From Streptomyces capillispiralis (GTDB lineage: Bacteria > Actinomycetota > Actinomycetes > Streptomycetales > Streptomycetaceae): a stretch of 64,000 nucleotides of DNA. The stretch spans positions 1-64,000 of the forward strand of contig NZ_VIWV01000003.1 in assembly GCF_007829875.1 (NCBI RefSeq). The letters are read 5' to 3'. The stretch's first letter is position 1; every line of letters starts with the position of its first letter. The translations under genes were made by a program, and so were the position numbers. Positions 1 through 8,879 of this stretch are shown in pieces. Below the pieces are notes generated by a model. It saw only the letters and a program-made list of their open reading frames with translations, searched no databases and was not told the DNA's origin.

Positions 1-34
1 GTGACACAGATGGTCACGACGACCTGGGAAAACA

Positions 35-100
35 GGACCCAGGACCCAGGTGCGTGTGGCCACCTGGCAGAACGCCGGACCCAGGACCCAGGGACCCAGG
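35..100. repeat. Five direct repeats GACCCAGG
   Basis: The octamer GACCCAGG occurs at 36-43, 43-50, 78-85, 85-92 and 93-100, in two blocks with a 7-8 bp period. It resembles in style the 8-bp TraB recognition repeats (GACCCGGA in plasmid pSVH1) that make up the clt transfer locus of Streptomyces conjugative plasmids, but it could equally be an iteron or terminal repeat. No gene is convincing in bases 1-144. Confidence 0.6.
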
Positions 101-144
101 TTCGTACGGCGCCGCTGGGTCCCATCGGGTGGGTCAGGCCGGGG

Positions 145-276
145 TCATTGGCCGGCCCGCGACAGGCCCTCCACGAGCTGGGTGACCTGGCCGTCAGCGG
201 TGAGCGTCTCGTACCGGGTGCCGCACCAGGTCGGCGTCACCCACACGGCGACGACCGTGTCCGGGTCGCCCGTCAT
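145..276 (-). CDS. Small hypothetical protein, 43 aa
   Basis: A 43-residue ORF starting at an ATG that overlaps the stop of the upstream gene (ATGA arrangement at 273-276), which argues for translational coupling. Composition is ordinary and soluble, with one WCGTRY segment; no family is recognised. The overlap with the end of the preceding frame is the main reason for calling it. Confidence 0.45.
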   Translation of the reverse strand: MTGDPDTVVAVWVTPTWCGTRYETLTADGQVTQLVEGLSRAGQ

Positions 277-699
277 GACGCGGTCCCCGGGCGCTGGCCA
301 GCTCCGTCGTAGGCGCGGGCGAGCAGGGTGTTGAGGGCGAGCGCGGCCGCGGGGTCGGAGACGGGCAGCCGGGCGATGGCGGCCCGCTCGTGGAGGCCCG
401 TGCGGGCCAGGGTGCGCAGCAGCGAGGGCGGCTTCGGCTTCCTCCTCCTGGCGGCGCTTGTCGTCCTCCAGCTGCATCACGCGTTCGCGTTCGGCGTCGG
501 CGGCGAGCTCGTCCTGGACGACGGCGTCGGTGTCAGGGTCGTACGTGCCGCCGGATTCGGCGAGCAGCTGCACGATGCGCGTCCACTCCGCGACTTCTGC
601 CGGCCCGCGCTCATCGCCGGCCAGGTCCTCGCGGTCACGGTCCAGGTGCTGTTGCAGCTCGGCTTCCTCGAGGGCGGCCGCCGCCTCCGGGTGGGTCAT
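273..699 (-). pseudogene. Frameshifted hypothetical gene, Glu-rich helical protein
   Basis: Reading from ATG 699 (or GTG 765) gives an acidic helical N-terminus (MTHPEAAAALEEAELQQHL...) ending in a Glu/Ala-rich stretch. Near 430 sensible coding jumps to another frame (LLRTLARTGLHERAAIARL...), which ends at 273 and overlaps the next start. One indel near 430 would restore a single ORF of about 140 residues, so this is a decayed gene or a sequencing error. The adjacent IS110 element begins just upstream. Function unknown. Confidence 0.45.
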
Positions 700-831
700 G
701 CCGCGGGCGCGTCGGCGGACCGAGCGGTGGCCGATCTTCGCTTGGTCGATCGGCTCGCGGGGCACGGCCGCGCGGCGGACGGGGACGCGCGGCCGCCGGT
801 GGGATCGGGGGGGGTGCCTCTATGTCCTTCG

Positions 832-2034
832 TCAAGCGGTGCGAGGGGTCCTCGGCTCGTAGAAGGTTCCGTCGCGGAGCATGGCGAACAGGACGCTGAT
901 GCGGTGGCGGGCGAGTCGGAGGAGGGCCTGGGTGTGGGTTTTGCCGCGGGCTCGGCAGCGGTCGTAGTAGGTCCGGGAGGCGGGGTCGTGGAGGGCTGCG
1001 AACGCGGAGAGGAACATCGCCCGTTTCAGCTGCCGGTTGCCGCCTCTGGGGGCGTGTTCGCCGTGGATCGAGGTGCCGGACTGCTTCGTGGCCGGGGCGA
1101 GGCCGGCGTAGGAGGCCAGGTGGCCGGCGCTCGGGAACGAGCTGCCGTCGCCGACGGTGGTCAGGAGGACTGCGGCGGTCCTGACGCCGATGCCGGGCAT
1201 CGAGGTCAGGACCGGGGAAAGAGGGTGGGCCTCCAGCAGTGCCTCGATCCTGGTTTCCAGGGCCCGGCGTTGCTCGTGAACGGCGGCCAGCGACTTTGCC
1301 AGTGAGGGGACGATGACGTCGAGGGTGCTGGTGCCCGGGACGGTGACGGTCTGCTCGTCGAGCGCGGTGAAGATGTCGTCGACCAGCCGCTCGGCCATGC
1401 GTGGTGCCCTGGGGCGGACGACTTCGACCAGCTTTCGGCGGCCCGCTTTGCGGAGTGCTTGCGGGGATCCGTAGCGCTCGAGGAGCCAGGTCACTGCCGG
1501 GTGGTCCAGACGCGGCCCGAGGACCCGTTCGAGGCTGGGGTGGAACTGGGTGAGCAGGCCGCGGATGCGGTTGGAGGTGCGGTTGGCCTCGCCGGCGAGG
1601 TCCTGGTCGAAGCCGACCAGCATGGTCAGTTCCGCGGTGACCTCATCGGCCAGGTCGAGGGTGCGCAGGGTGTGGGGCATGGTGCGGGCGGCGTCCGCGA
1701 TGACCACGGCGTCCTTCGCGTCGGTCTTGGCCTCGCCGGGGTAGAGGTCGGCGATCCGTCGCATCGCCAGTCCGGGCAGGTAGGCGACCTGGCAGCCGGC
1801 GTCCCGGGCGACGGTCAGCGGGAGGGCGCCGATGGAGGCGGGCTGGTCCACGACCACCAGGACGGTGCCGAACTTGGCCGTGAGCTTGTCGAAGACGGCC
1901 CGCAACTTCGTTTCGCTGTTCGGCAGCGGCTTGTCGAACACCGTCTTCCCGGCCGGAGTCAGGCCGTGGCCGTGATGCGTCTGCTTGCCGACGTCCAGGC
2001 CCAGGAAGACGCCCACCCCGTCGATACTGATCAC
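832..2034 (-). CDS. IS110-family transposase
   Basis: About 400 aa, the normal size for an IS110 (DEDD) recombinase. The N-terminus has GVGVFLGLDVGKQTHHGHGL with the first catalytic Asp. VVVDQPASIG and the GEAKTDAKDAVVIADAAR segment supply further acidic residues of the RuvC-like fold. The C-terminal transposase_20 segment is LTSMPGIGVRTAAVLLTTVG... through SYAGLAPATKQSG. The start is GTG 2034 with a GGGGG-type ribosome site; the frame continues upstream but without coding character. The gene looks intact. Confidence 0.9.
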   Translation of the reverse strand: MISIDGVGVFLGLDVGKQTHHGHGLTPAGKTVFDKPLPNSETKLRAVFDKLTAKFGTVLVVVDQPASIGALPLTVARDAGCQVAYLPGLAMRRIADLYPGEAKTDAKDAVVIADAARTMPHTLRTLDLADEVTAELTMLVGFDQDLAGEANRTSNRIRGLLTQFHPSLERVLGPRLDHPAVTWLLERYGSPQALRKAGRRKLVEVVRPRAPRMAERLVDDIFTALDEQTVTVPGTSTLDVIVPSLAKSLAAVHEQRRALETRIEALLEAHPLSPVLTSMPGIGVRTAAVLLTTVGDGSSFPSAGHLASYAGLAPATKQSGTSIHGEHAPRGGNRQLKRAMFLSAFAALHDPASRTYYDRCRARGKTHTQALLRLARHRISVLFAMLRDGTFYEPRTPRTA

Positions 2035-2413
2035 CGTGCCCCCACAGGTCTCGCAGCGTGCCGGCCCCAGGGTCGGGAGCCGTTCTCGCGCATCCACGTT
2101 ATGCAGACCTGCCGCCCGCGAGCGGCCGGGCATTGCGCCCGGCCGGACGGTGGTCGGACCTCTGATCAGCGTCTCCGACGGCACCCCTCGGACCCGGTGA
2201 CACCACCCCCCAGGTCATCCCATCGACAGGGGGCAACAGCCATGCCGGGCCCGGAGGCCAGCGGCCCTCTTGCAGGACCGCAAAGAACATAACGGGGCGG
2301 GGGTGCTCACACGAGCCTCCCATTCGTCGCGAGAACAGTGTTGGGGAAGCCGGCTGCCGCACGGTGGGCACGGCAGTCATAGACAGGTTTATAGCAGCCA
2401 CGAATTCCGGCGG
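2035..2413. other. Non-coding region between IS110 transposase and tpg
   Basis: 379 bp without a credible gene. In IS110 elements of the non-IS1111 type the 5' non-coding end encodes the bridge RNA that guides target and donor choice, so bases about 2035-2435 on the minus strand are the place to look. GC-rich inverted segments occur around 2120-2150 (CGAGCGGCCGGGC / GCCCGGCCG), but no bridge-RNA fold was computed. Confidence 0.35.
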
Positions 2414-3004
2414 CTAAAACGAGATATCGAGCCGTTCTATGTCCTTGAATTCGACGTGCAGGCCCGCGCGCCCGCCGCCCTCCTTGCGGAAATAGGCGTC
2501 GGCGATGGCCTCCGCAACCAGCTCGTGCGCGTCATCGTCCGTCGCTCTACTCTCCCGCGCGGCCAGGATCAGGTCGGCGTATGCAGGCGAGACAGCGTTC
2601 ATCACGTCCCTCATCCGGCCCGCATCCGAGCTCCCCTCCGGGCCGAATCCGAAGTAGGCCTGGCAGGAGATGACGAGCCCTCCAGACGTGGCCGCCCGCT
2701 GCCTCGCCTGTGCCCTGACCTGCGGTTGCCACTGCGCTTCGGTCTCCTGCACCGGTGCCTCCTGGAGGCGCTTCTGCGGCTTCGTGGCGGCCCCCGAGCG
2801 GTAGCGCTCCACGGTGCGGCGGGAGACGCCCAAGCGCTCGGCTACGGCCGTCGTGGAGCCCTTCGCGCGCGTGAGAAGGAATTTCACCTGGGCTCGCGCG
2901 GATTTCGGCGCGGGGCGGGTGAACAGAGCTCGTTCGGCCCGTTCGAGGTTGTCGAAGAGCTTGCGCCGGGAGCATGGCGGACACCGGGTTGGTGTGCTGA
3001 TCAT
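2414..3004 (-). CDS. tpg: Telomere terminal protein Tpg
   Basis: 196 aa, close to the 184-185 aa of Streptomyces Tpg proteins, which bind covalently to the 5' ends of linear replicons and prime end patching. Family landmarks: NLERAERALFTRPAPKSAR near the N-terminus; an HTH at about 50-68 (GSTTAVAERLGVSRRTVERY); WQPQVRAQARQRAA; GLVISCQAYFGFG; and a C-terminus ADAYFRKEGG...VEFKDIERLDISF that aligns to the usual VEFTDV ending. The start is ATG 3004; the upstream frame is a shadow of the divergent gene. No tap gene is seen next to it. This gene implies a linear molecule. Confidence 0.85.
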   Translation of the reverse strand: MISTPTRCPPCSRRKLFDNLERAERALFTRPAPKSARAQVKFLLTRAKGSTTAVAERLGVSRRTVERYRSGAATKPQKRLQEAPVQETEAQWQPQVRAQARQRAATSGGLVISCQAYFGFGPEGSSDAGRMRDVMNAVSPAYADLILAARESRATDDDAHELVAEAIADAYFRKEGGGRAGLHVEFKDIERLDISF

Positions 3005-3100
3005 CCATACCCGGCAGCGTCGGGCCCCTCCCCTGTGGACAGCGGCCGCCGACCGCCGGGAAGGATGGGCGGCGAGCACATCATCATGGGAGGGGGCGTC

Positions 3101-3553
3101 GTGCGGCTGACCATCGACACCAGGACGGACACCCACGAGCAGGCGATCGCCGCGGTCCAGGGCGCGTACGGGCTGAGGCCGGACGTCCCGGTCGCCTGGC
3201 CGCACGCCCCGGCCGCGGAACCGCGCCCCGGCCTGCAGGACCTCGCCGACGACGATCTCGCCGACGGCTGGACGGACCAGCTGCTGTTCCAGATGGTCGC
3301 CTCGCTGGCGCCCGGGGCCCGGGCGGTACTGAGCCGGATCACCGAGCTGGACGACGCCACCGCGTACGAGGAAGTCCAGCAGCACTTCGCCGACCATCCG
3401 ACGAACCCGATCCCGCCATCACGGATCGGCGGGACCCTGACCAGCGTCAAGCGGTGCAGAGCCGAATCGGCCCGTCGGACGGCGGCGGACTTTGGCAGGG
3501 CGCGGGGGACGACGGGGTGGGGGGCGATGCCCCAGGCCCCGGTCGGCGGCTAG
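3101..3553 (+). CDS. Hypothetical protein, 150 aa, divergent from tpg
   Basis: The start is GTG 3101 behind GGAGGGGG at 3089-3096. The N-terminal 110 residues have strong coding character (LTIDTRTDTHEQAIAAVQGAYG..., an acidic middle, then AYEEVQQHFADHP and IGGTLTSVKR). The last 35 residues are low complexity, so the natural C-terminus may be altered. It shares a 96-bp intergenic region with tpg. I recognise it only as a type of small soluble protein common on Streptomyces plasmids; function unknown. Confidence 0.6.
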   Translation: MRLTIDTRTDTHEQAIAAVQGAYGLRPDVPVAWPHAPAAEPRPGLQDLADDDLADGWTDQLLFQMVASLAPGARAVLSRITELDDATAYEEVQQHFADHPTNPIPPSRIGGTLTSVKRCRAESARRTAADFGRARGTTGWGAMPQAPVGG

Positions 3554-3633
3554 ACGCGGCCGGCGCGGCCGCGCGTGCCGGACCCTGGGCGACTGAGCCT
3601 GCCGGACAGCGGCCTGGTCTTGGCGGCCCTACC

Positions 3634-6459
3634 TCACCGGCCGATATCGAGTTCAAACCAGACCACCTTGCCCGTGCTCAGTCGCGTCGCGCCCCAGCGT
3701 CGGGCCAGCCGATTCACTACGTGCAGTCCGCGGCCGCCCTCGCCGGTGACATTGATCTGCCGCAGCCGAGGTAGTTGCGGCACATCGTCGCCGATTTCAC
3801 AGCGCAGCACGTCTGTGCGAAGCAGCCGCATGGTGACCGGCCGAGAGGCATACCGCACCGCGTTGGTCACGACCTCGCTGACCAGCAGCTCCACGGAGTC
3901 CGTGAGTGCCTCCATGCCCCAGCGCTGCAACGCACGCCGGGCCAGCCGGCGGGCCCGGCCCGGGGCGGCGTCCTCCGGCTCCAGGAACCAGTACGCCACA
4001 TCGCTGGGCGCGATCCCGTCGAAGCGGGCGGCGAGCAGCGCGATGTCGTCGTCCCGGTCGCCCGGGCCGAGCATGTCGAGCACCTCGTCGCACAGCGCTT
4101 CCAGGGGCGGCGGATGGTCCGGCCCAGTGAGCTGCGCGACCGTGCCGATCTTCTCCCGCAGCTGCTCGATGCCGGTCCAAACATCGCGCATGCGCGACTC
4201 CACGAGACCGTCGGTGTAGAGCAGCAGCGTCGCACCAACGGGCGCGTCCAGCTCCACGACCTCGAAGTCGACACCGCCGACCCCGATCGGGGCGCCGGAG
4301 GGCACCCGCAGCACCTCGGCGCGGCCGCCCAGGTGGAGCAGGAACGGCGGCGGATGACCGGCGTTGGCGATGGTGATGCGGTGCGATACCGGATCGTAGA
4401 CCGCGTACAGGCAGGTCGCTATGTAGTCAGTGCCCAGTCGCTGGGCTTGCTCATCGAGGGCATGCAGCACCTCCTGCGGCGGCAGGTCCAGGCCCGCGAG
4501 GGTCTGTGCGGTAGTGCGGAGTTGGCCCATAAGGGCTGCCGACGTCATGGAGTGGCCCATGACATCACCGACGACTAAGGCAACCCGGCTACCGGGCAGC
4601 GGGATCGCGTCGTACCAGTCACCGCCGACCCGGGCTGTTTCCGCCGCAGGCAGATAACGGGAGGCCAACCGCACACCGGTGCAGCGGGGCAGGGTCTCCG
4701 GGAGCATTCTGCGCTGCAACTCGTCAGCGATAAAAGCCTCGCGCCCGTCCAACGCTGTCTTATCGATGCCCAGTGCGCTGTGCGTGGCGAGCTGCGCCGC
4801 CACCAGCAGGTCGTCCTCCTCGAATGCGCGCCGCTCGGGGTCGCGCAGGAACAGCGCGGTGCCGATCACTCGGCGCCGCCCGCGCAGCGGCGCGAGGATC
4901 GCACGCTTTCCGGGTGGGACGCAGCACACAGCCTCCATCCCGAGCAACTCGGTCAGGGCCGCCCGTGCTGCGGGCGGGTCGGTGAAGACCGGGCGCACGC
5001 CGCGCAGCACCTCGGCGAGCCCGCTACCCGGCCGAACCTCGCACAACTGAGTGACAACCACGTCCAGTTCCGTGGACTCCAGTTGCACCAGCGGCATGAA
5101 CCCCTGGTCAGCTTCGCCCTCCCCCGGTCTATGGTCGGTGCGGCTCAGCCGAAGCACCAGCGGGCCGGTGGGCCGCTCGTCACCGACGGGCAACGGGTCG
5201 CGCAGATAGACCAGGATCGCGTCGGAGAAAGTGGGCACGGTCGCCCGGCACAGCCCCATCACGATCTCGTCGAGATCGAGGCCCCGGGCGATGCGCCTAG
5301 TCGCGGCACCTATGTAGCGCAAACGATCAGCCGACAGGCGCGATGCATCGACAGCAATAGTGGCGTCGGGGCTGGTCAGCTGGTTGTCCCGGGTTGTTCG
5401 GGACAACACAGAGGACTCTTCATCTGCCCCAGGAAGGGACTGCTGAGTGGCTATGTGCTGAGCCTGGGCCGGCACCACCTTGATGGTGACACTGGCAGAA
5501 TCCGAGGACGGAGACGCGCGATATCCCATGTCGTGCGCAGCTTGCTGAACGGCATTGTGCTCCTCATCAAGCACGGCACGTGCCTTCTCCAAGGCAAGAT
5601 CGACGTCGTCGAGAGCCGCGTCATCGTCAGAGATCGCTTGCATGCCGGGCTGAGGAACCGGCGGGGTCAGCTCCTGCGCGAGGTCGTGATCCGCATATCC
5701 CGCCCACTCGCGCAGCTCAGCGAGTTCGGCTTCCAAGATATGCATACGGCGCGCGGCATGGTCGGCCACCTGCTGGGCGGTGTCTCTCTCCTGCTCGGCA
5801 CGTGCCAGCTGCTGGCGCAGGTCGATCTGTTGCCGCTGCGCGCGGGACAGGCGTAGCTCCAGTGCTGTGTGCGTCTCCGGGTCCTTTGGCGGCAGCACCT
5901 GTAGGGCGTCAACCCGGCGTTTCAGTTCCACCGCCTTGGCCTGAGCTTGGCCGAGCATGGCGAACAGAAGCGTGGCGATCTGAAGTGCCTGGGCGCGACT
6001 GCGTTCGCTGGCCTCGTAGGCCTGCCGGACGACCTGGAGTTCCTGATACACCTCAATGGTGCGGTCCTTAGCCGCCAGCAATTCATGAGCGAGTGCCAGC
6101 TCTTGCCTGCCCTCCGCAAGCGGCGTCGGACTGGCACGGGCCTTCTCCCATAAGTCTCGTGCCATCTGCAGACGTTGCCCGGCGCGGTCGACCGGTTCGT
6201 TGGGGAAACAGACGTCAGCCACCGCTTCGACCAGGTCCCACGTCAGTGCTTCACCGGACAACAGATCACGCAGTCGGCGTAGCTCGGGCACCTCTCCGGC
6301 CGTGAAGTGGTCCGGCGTAAGACACTGGTGGAGCTGCCTCACCGACATTGAGGCATCGTCCAGCCAGGACCGCACCTGCTCAACCAACTGGTTGATCTCA
6401 GCACACGAGCCTCTTGGTGGTGCCCATGGCCGGCCCGGTCGCTTCCCCTTGCCGCCCAC
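3634..6459 (-). CDS. SpoIIE-type PP2C phosphatase with GAF and anti-sigma kinase domains
   Basis: 941 aa. Order: N-terminal HTH-like segment (about 15-75, LSGEALTWDLVEAVADVCF); long coiled coil (about 85-245); GAF-like sensor (about 375-540); PP2C/SpoIIE phosphatase (about 555-770) with GGDWYD, GDVMGHS, NAGHPPP and LYTDGLVE metal-binding motifs; C-terminal GHKL ATPase (about 810-941) with N-box ELLVSEVVTNAVRY and GRGLHVVNRL. Such Streptomyces proteins act in partner-switching control of sigma factors, the phosphatase on an anti-anti-sigma factor and the kinase on it or on sigma. No STAS or sigma-B-type partner lies beside it. Start GTG 6459 after GGGAGGG. Confidence 0.9.
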   Translation of the reverse strand: MGGKGKRPGRPWAPPRGSCAEINQLVEQVRSWLDDASMSVRQLHQCLTPDHFTAGEVPELRRLRDLLSGEALTWDLVEAVADVCFPNEPVDRAGQRLQMARDLWEKARASPTPLAEGRQELALAHELLAAKDRTIEVYQELQVVRQAYEASERSRAQALQIATLLFAMLGQAQAKAVELKRRVDALQVLPPKDPETHTALELRLSRAQRQQIDLRQQLARAEQERDTAQQVADHAARRMHILEAELAELREWAGYADHDLAQELTPPVPQPGMQAISDDDAALDDVDLALEKARAVLDEEHNAVQQAAHDMGYRASPSSDSASVTIKVVPAQAQHIATQQSLPGADEESSVLSRTTRDNQLTSPDATIAVDASRLSADRLRYIGAATRRIARGLDLDEIVMGLCRATVPTFSDAILVYLRDPLPVGDERPTGPLVLRLSRTDHRPGEGEADQGFMPLVQLESTELDVVVTQLCEVRPGSGLAEVLRGVRPVFTDPPAARAALTELLGMEAVCCVPPGKRAILAPLRGRRRVIGTALFLRDPERRAFEEDDLLVAAQLATHSALGIDKTALDGREAFIADELQRRMLPETLPRCTGVRLASRYLPAAETARVGGDWYDAIPLPGSRVALVVGDVMGHSMTSAALMGQLRTTAQTLAGLDLPPQEVLHALDEQAQRLGTDYIATCLYAVYDPVSHRITIANAGHPPPFLLHLGGRAEVLRVPSGAPIGVGGVDFEVVELDAPVGATLLLYTDGLVESRMRDVWTGIEQLREKIGTVAQLTGPDHPPPLEALCDEVLDMLGPGDRDDDIALLAARFDGIAPSDVAYWFLEPEDAAPGRARRLARRALQRWGMEALTDSVELLVSEVVTNAVRYASRPVTMRLLRTDVLRCEIGDDVPQLPRLRQINVTGEGGRGLHVVNRLARRWGATRLSTGKVVWFELDIGR

Positions 6460-6593
6460 GCGCCCTCCCGCTCAGTTGTTCACCGGACAACCCCCTGTTG
6501 TCGCTGGAGAACATTCAACCTGCTCACCAGCGGGTTTTACTCAGGATCATCGGAATTCCTTCCCGGTGAAACCTCATCAAGGGCGGTGCACTC

Positions 6594-6791
6594 GTGAACT
6601 ACGGCTCCACGGCGGTCCTGCTTCTCATCCTGGCGGTGGCCGTCTTGTTCGCCACGGTTGCCGCAGTGATCGCCTTCGGCCTTGCCCGTTGGGAGGGAGC
6701 CGCCATTCCGGCGGCCCTTTCGCGCAGCGGTGTCGCCTTTGCTGCAGCCCTGACCCTGTGTCTTGCCATCCTCACCTTCCTCGGCCGGTAG
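6594..6791 (+). CDS. Small two-helix membrane protein, 65 aa
   Basis: Two hydrophobic helices (AVLLLILAVAVLFATVAAVIAF and SGVAFAAALTLCLAILTFLG) joined by a short loop with RWE. Start GTG 6594. It diverges from the phosphatase gene and has no recognisable family; as an isolated short gene it could be a membrane peptide of any role. Confidence 0.6.
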   Translation: MNYGSTAVLLLILAVAVLFATVAAVIAFGLARWEGAAIPAALSRSGVAFAAALTLCLAILTFLGR

Positions 6792-6896
6792 CCCGACAAC
6801 AGAAGGTGGCCCACTCCTCTGAGTGAGGGCGCCCCGGCGGCGCTGGAGCGGGGTCAGTACGTTCCCCGTGGTCAGACCGACCGGAGGGTGCAAGCG

Positions 6897-7360
6897 ATGG
6901 GCGAGCGAGACACGTTACGGGCGCTGAGGGTCGCGATGCGGGTGGTGAGCGCGATCCAGGTGCCGCTGTACCTGGTATGGCTGGTGCTGGTCGGCTTTCT
7001 GACGGGGCAGCGGCTGGACGACGGAGACGTCGCCCGGTGGGTGCCGCAGGTACTGCTGCCCCCGGCCGCCGTCGTGTTCTGCTGGCGGCCGGATGGGCGT
7101 GGTGGACCAGCATGGTGGCGAGGGAGAAGTTCCCCGCTACAGCGGCCGCGGATCGCTGCGACGCTCGTCTTCACCGTCGTGGCGTGGGTGTGTCGCGGGT
7201 GGTATCGGTTGCCGATCCGTCGGTGTCAATCGGCCTGCTGAGCGTGGTGATCACCGGCTTGGGCATGGTCGGGCTGTTCTTCATCCCGGCCGCCAGTTCC
7301 CGCCGGCTGCCGGACGTCATCCGCCGGCGCGTTTACGACCGCACCGGCCCGGCTGGGCCG
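6897..7360 (+). pseudogene. Frameshifted membrane protein gene
   Basis: ATG 6897 has a GGAGGG site at 6883-6888 and opens a good membrane-protein N-terminus (MGERDTLRALRVAMRVVSAIQVPLYLVWLVLVGFL). Coding then moves between frames: GWAWWTSMVAREKFPA in one, IAATLVFTVVAWVC in another, and VSIGLLSVVITGLGMVGLFFIPAASSRRLPDVI in the next. At least two indels separate these transmembrane segments, so the gene is decayed or badly read. The original protein would have had about four helices. Confidence 0.55.
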
Positions 7361-8032
7361 AGCAGCGCCCGACTGAACAGAGCCCGGTCGTTGCTGCCCC
7401 AGTCGCCCGGGAAGCGTCCCTGTAGGGGACGACGGCTCACCCGGACGCAGTGCGAGAACCGCTTTCTCGATCTTCCCCAGCTTGGTCTCCAGTTGCTTGG
7501 TGGGCCGGTCCTCCAGCAATGCCCATGCCACGGCGTCAAGGTCGACGGTGAACTCCAACGTCTCCACTGCACCAGCAGGACCGTCCGCGTTCACCGTGAA
7601 GGTGTACACGCGGGGTAGCTCGGTGTTCTTGAACCTCTCACGGCTGTCCAGGAGGAAAGTGAGGCGGCGGTGCGGCGGCAGCATCGGGATGGTCCGGGCC
7701 AGCACCTGCTGGATGACCTGGGTCAGATCCGGTTCGTCCCCCACAGGAGTCCAACTTGACTCCAAAGGTGGGTCGCAGGAGATACGGACGTTGCGGGCGA
7801 CGGTTGGACCGGCATTCTCGATGACCAGCAGGAGCGAACCGTCGTTGCGTTCCGGCTGGATGTCGACGATGACGTACGGCTCGTTCTGCTCCCGGTGGAT
7901 GCGTTCCGCGAGGGCCAGTTGCTGGGCGGCTGATCGGCGGGCAATAGTGGCCTGCCAGACGGCGATGACAGCAGCAACGACGGCGACAGCGACCGCCCAT
8001 TGGTCGACGGTCAGGTCTGTGAGGTGGTTCAT
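7226..8032 (-). CDS. Membrane-anchored hypothetical protein, 268 aa
   Basis: One N-terminal transmembrane helix (QWAVAVAVVAAVIAVWQATIA) is followed by a soluble domain with ENAGPTVARNVRISCDPPL, a beta-rich segment typical of Streptomyces proteins annotated only as hypothetical. The last 60 residues are low complexity, overlap the decayed gene on the other strand, and may be an extension past a lost stop. Start ATG 8032; no strong ribosome site. Confidence 0.65.
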   Translation of the reverse strand: MNHLTDLTVDQWAVAVAVVAAVIAVWQATIARRSAAQQLALAERIHREQNEPYVIVDIQPERNDGSLLLVIENAGPTVARNVRISCDPPLESSWTPVGDEPDLTQVIQQVLARTIPMLPPHRRLTFLLDSRERFKNTELPRVYTFTVNADGPAGAVETLEFTVDLDAVAWALLEDRPTKQLETKLGKIEKAVLALRPGEPSSPTGTLPGRLGQQRPGSVQSGAARPSRAGAVVNAPADDVRQPAGTGGRDEEQPDHAQAGDHHAQQAD

Positions 8033-8210
8033 GTTCTGACGCTACCGACAGAGGCCGACAGCGGGGCCCAGCGGCTCCGCTGCCAGTGCAGCAGGCAGGG
8101 CATGCCTCGCGTCGTCCGGGCGCCCACCTGCGGCAACGGGCGCGTACGGGTTGTGCATCAGATGCGCAACGAGCCGCACCCGGGGGCAGGTGCACGGTCA
8201 GCCTGCGCGG

Positions 8211-8810
8211 ATGGACAAGTTGATCGAGTTGGCGAGCACGATCGTTTCGGGGGCGTTCATCGCCGTCCTCGCGACGTGGCTGACCAACCGCTCCCGCAAC
8301 CGCCAGGAGCAGCAGGCCGAGATCGGTGCCCTGCGGGTGCAGGCCGACGCGATGATGGTGGCGGTGGCGGAACTGCAGGGCGCGGCCGCCGCCAACCGCC
8401 TGCTGTGGGAAGGCCCGGCTGAACGGGCACGGTCGTTCCTGCTGGCCGTCCTCGCCTTCGCGGGGGGCGCCGCCCGGGCCCGGATCGCCGGCGGCACCGA
8501 CAACTTGAGCGGCCTGGTGGGTCTCGGGCAGGCGGCGGAACTGCTGAGCTGGGACCGACGGGCGACCAAGCAGACCGTGGCCGCCGTGCGGGAGCCACTC
8601 GCCCGGGCTGCCGCCGCGGCGGCCCCGCTGATGCGCTACCCCGACCCGGCCGTCGCCGCCACCACCGAGCAGCTGCTGGGCGCTTGCGGGGACGTGGAGA
8701 ACACGGCGCAACTGAAGGCTGCACTGGAAGCGTTCGGGCAGGCCGTCCGCGCGGCTACCGCACCGCGCCTGTCCTGGTGGGCCCGGCGGCGCGGCGTCCC
8801 GGCGGAATGA
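8211..8810 (+). CDS. Hypothetical protein with N-terminal membrane anchor, 199 aa
   Basis: An N-terminal hydrophobic stretch (IVSGAFIAVLATWLTNRSRN) resembles the anchor of the neighbouring divergent gene. A helical Ala-rich cytoplasmic domain follows (AELQGAAAANRLLWEG..., LLSWDRRATKQTVAAVREPL). Start ATG 8211; the in-frame ATG at 8151 precedes non-coding-looking sequence. The two anchored proteins may form a divergent pair. No family recognised. Confidence 0.7.
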   Translation: MDKLIELASTIVSGAFIAVLATWLTNRSRNRQEQQAEIGALRVQADAMMVAVAELQGAAAANRLLWEGPAERARSFLLAVLAFAGGAARARIAGGTDNLSGLVGLGQAAELLSWDRRATKQTVAAVREPLARAAAAAAPLMRYPDPAVAATTEQLLGACGDVENTAQLKAALEAFGQAVRAATAPRLSWWARRRGVPAE

Positions 8811-8879
8811 TGGCCGGCCCCTGGCTGCCCACGGTGCCGGGGCTGCGGGCCCGCAGGTGAGTGCGGGCCCGCAGCGAGA

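Larger units (their letters stand above)
819..2446 (-). mobile_element. IS110-family insertion element (provisional ends)
   Basis: The transposase gene at 832-2034 is followed within about 10 bp by one copy of TCTATGTCCTT (819-829). The same 11-mer recurs at 2436-2446, beyond about 400 bp of non-coding DNA upstream of the transposase. IS110 elements lack long terminal inverted repeats, so the ends cannot be fixed from one copy; the direct repeat is used only as a guide. The right-hand repeat lies inside the 3' end of tpg, so the true end may be slightly to its left. Confidence 0.5.

Noticed and set aside
1..60. Classical Streptomyces telomere
   Set aside because: No run of folded palindromes and no CCCGCGGAGCGGG-type start; only a short GTGAC/GTCAC inverted pair.
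830..842. 13-bp match CGTCAAGCGGTGC also at 3,445-3,457
   Set aside because: One copy is the end of the IS110 coding region and the other lies inside an unrelated gene; no other evidence of a second element end.
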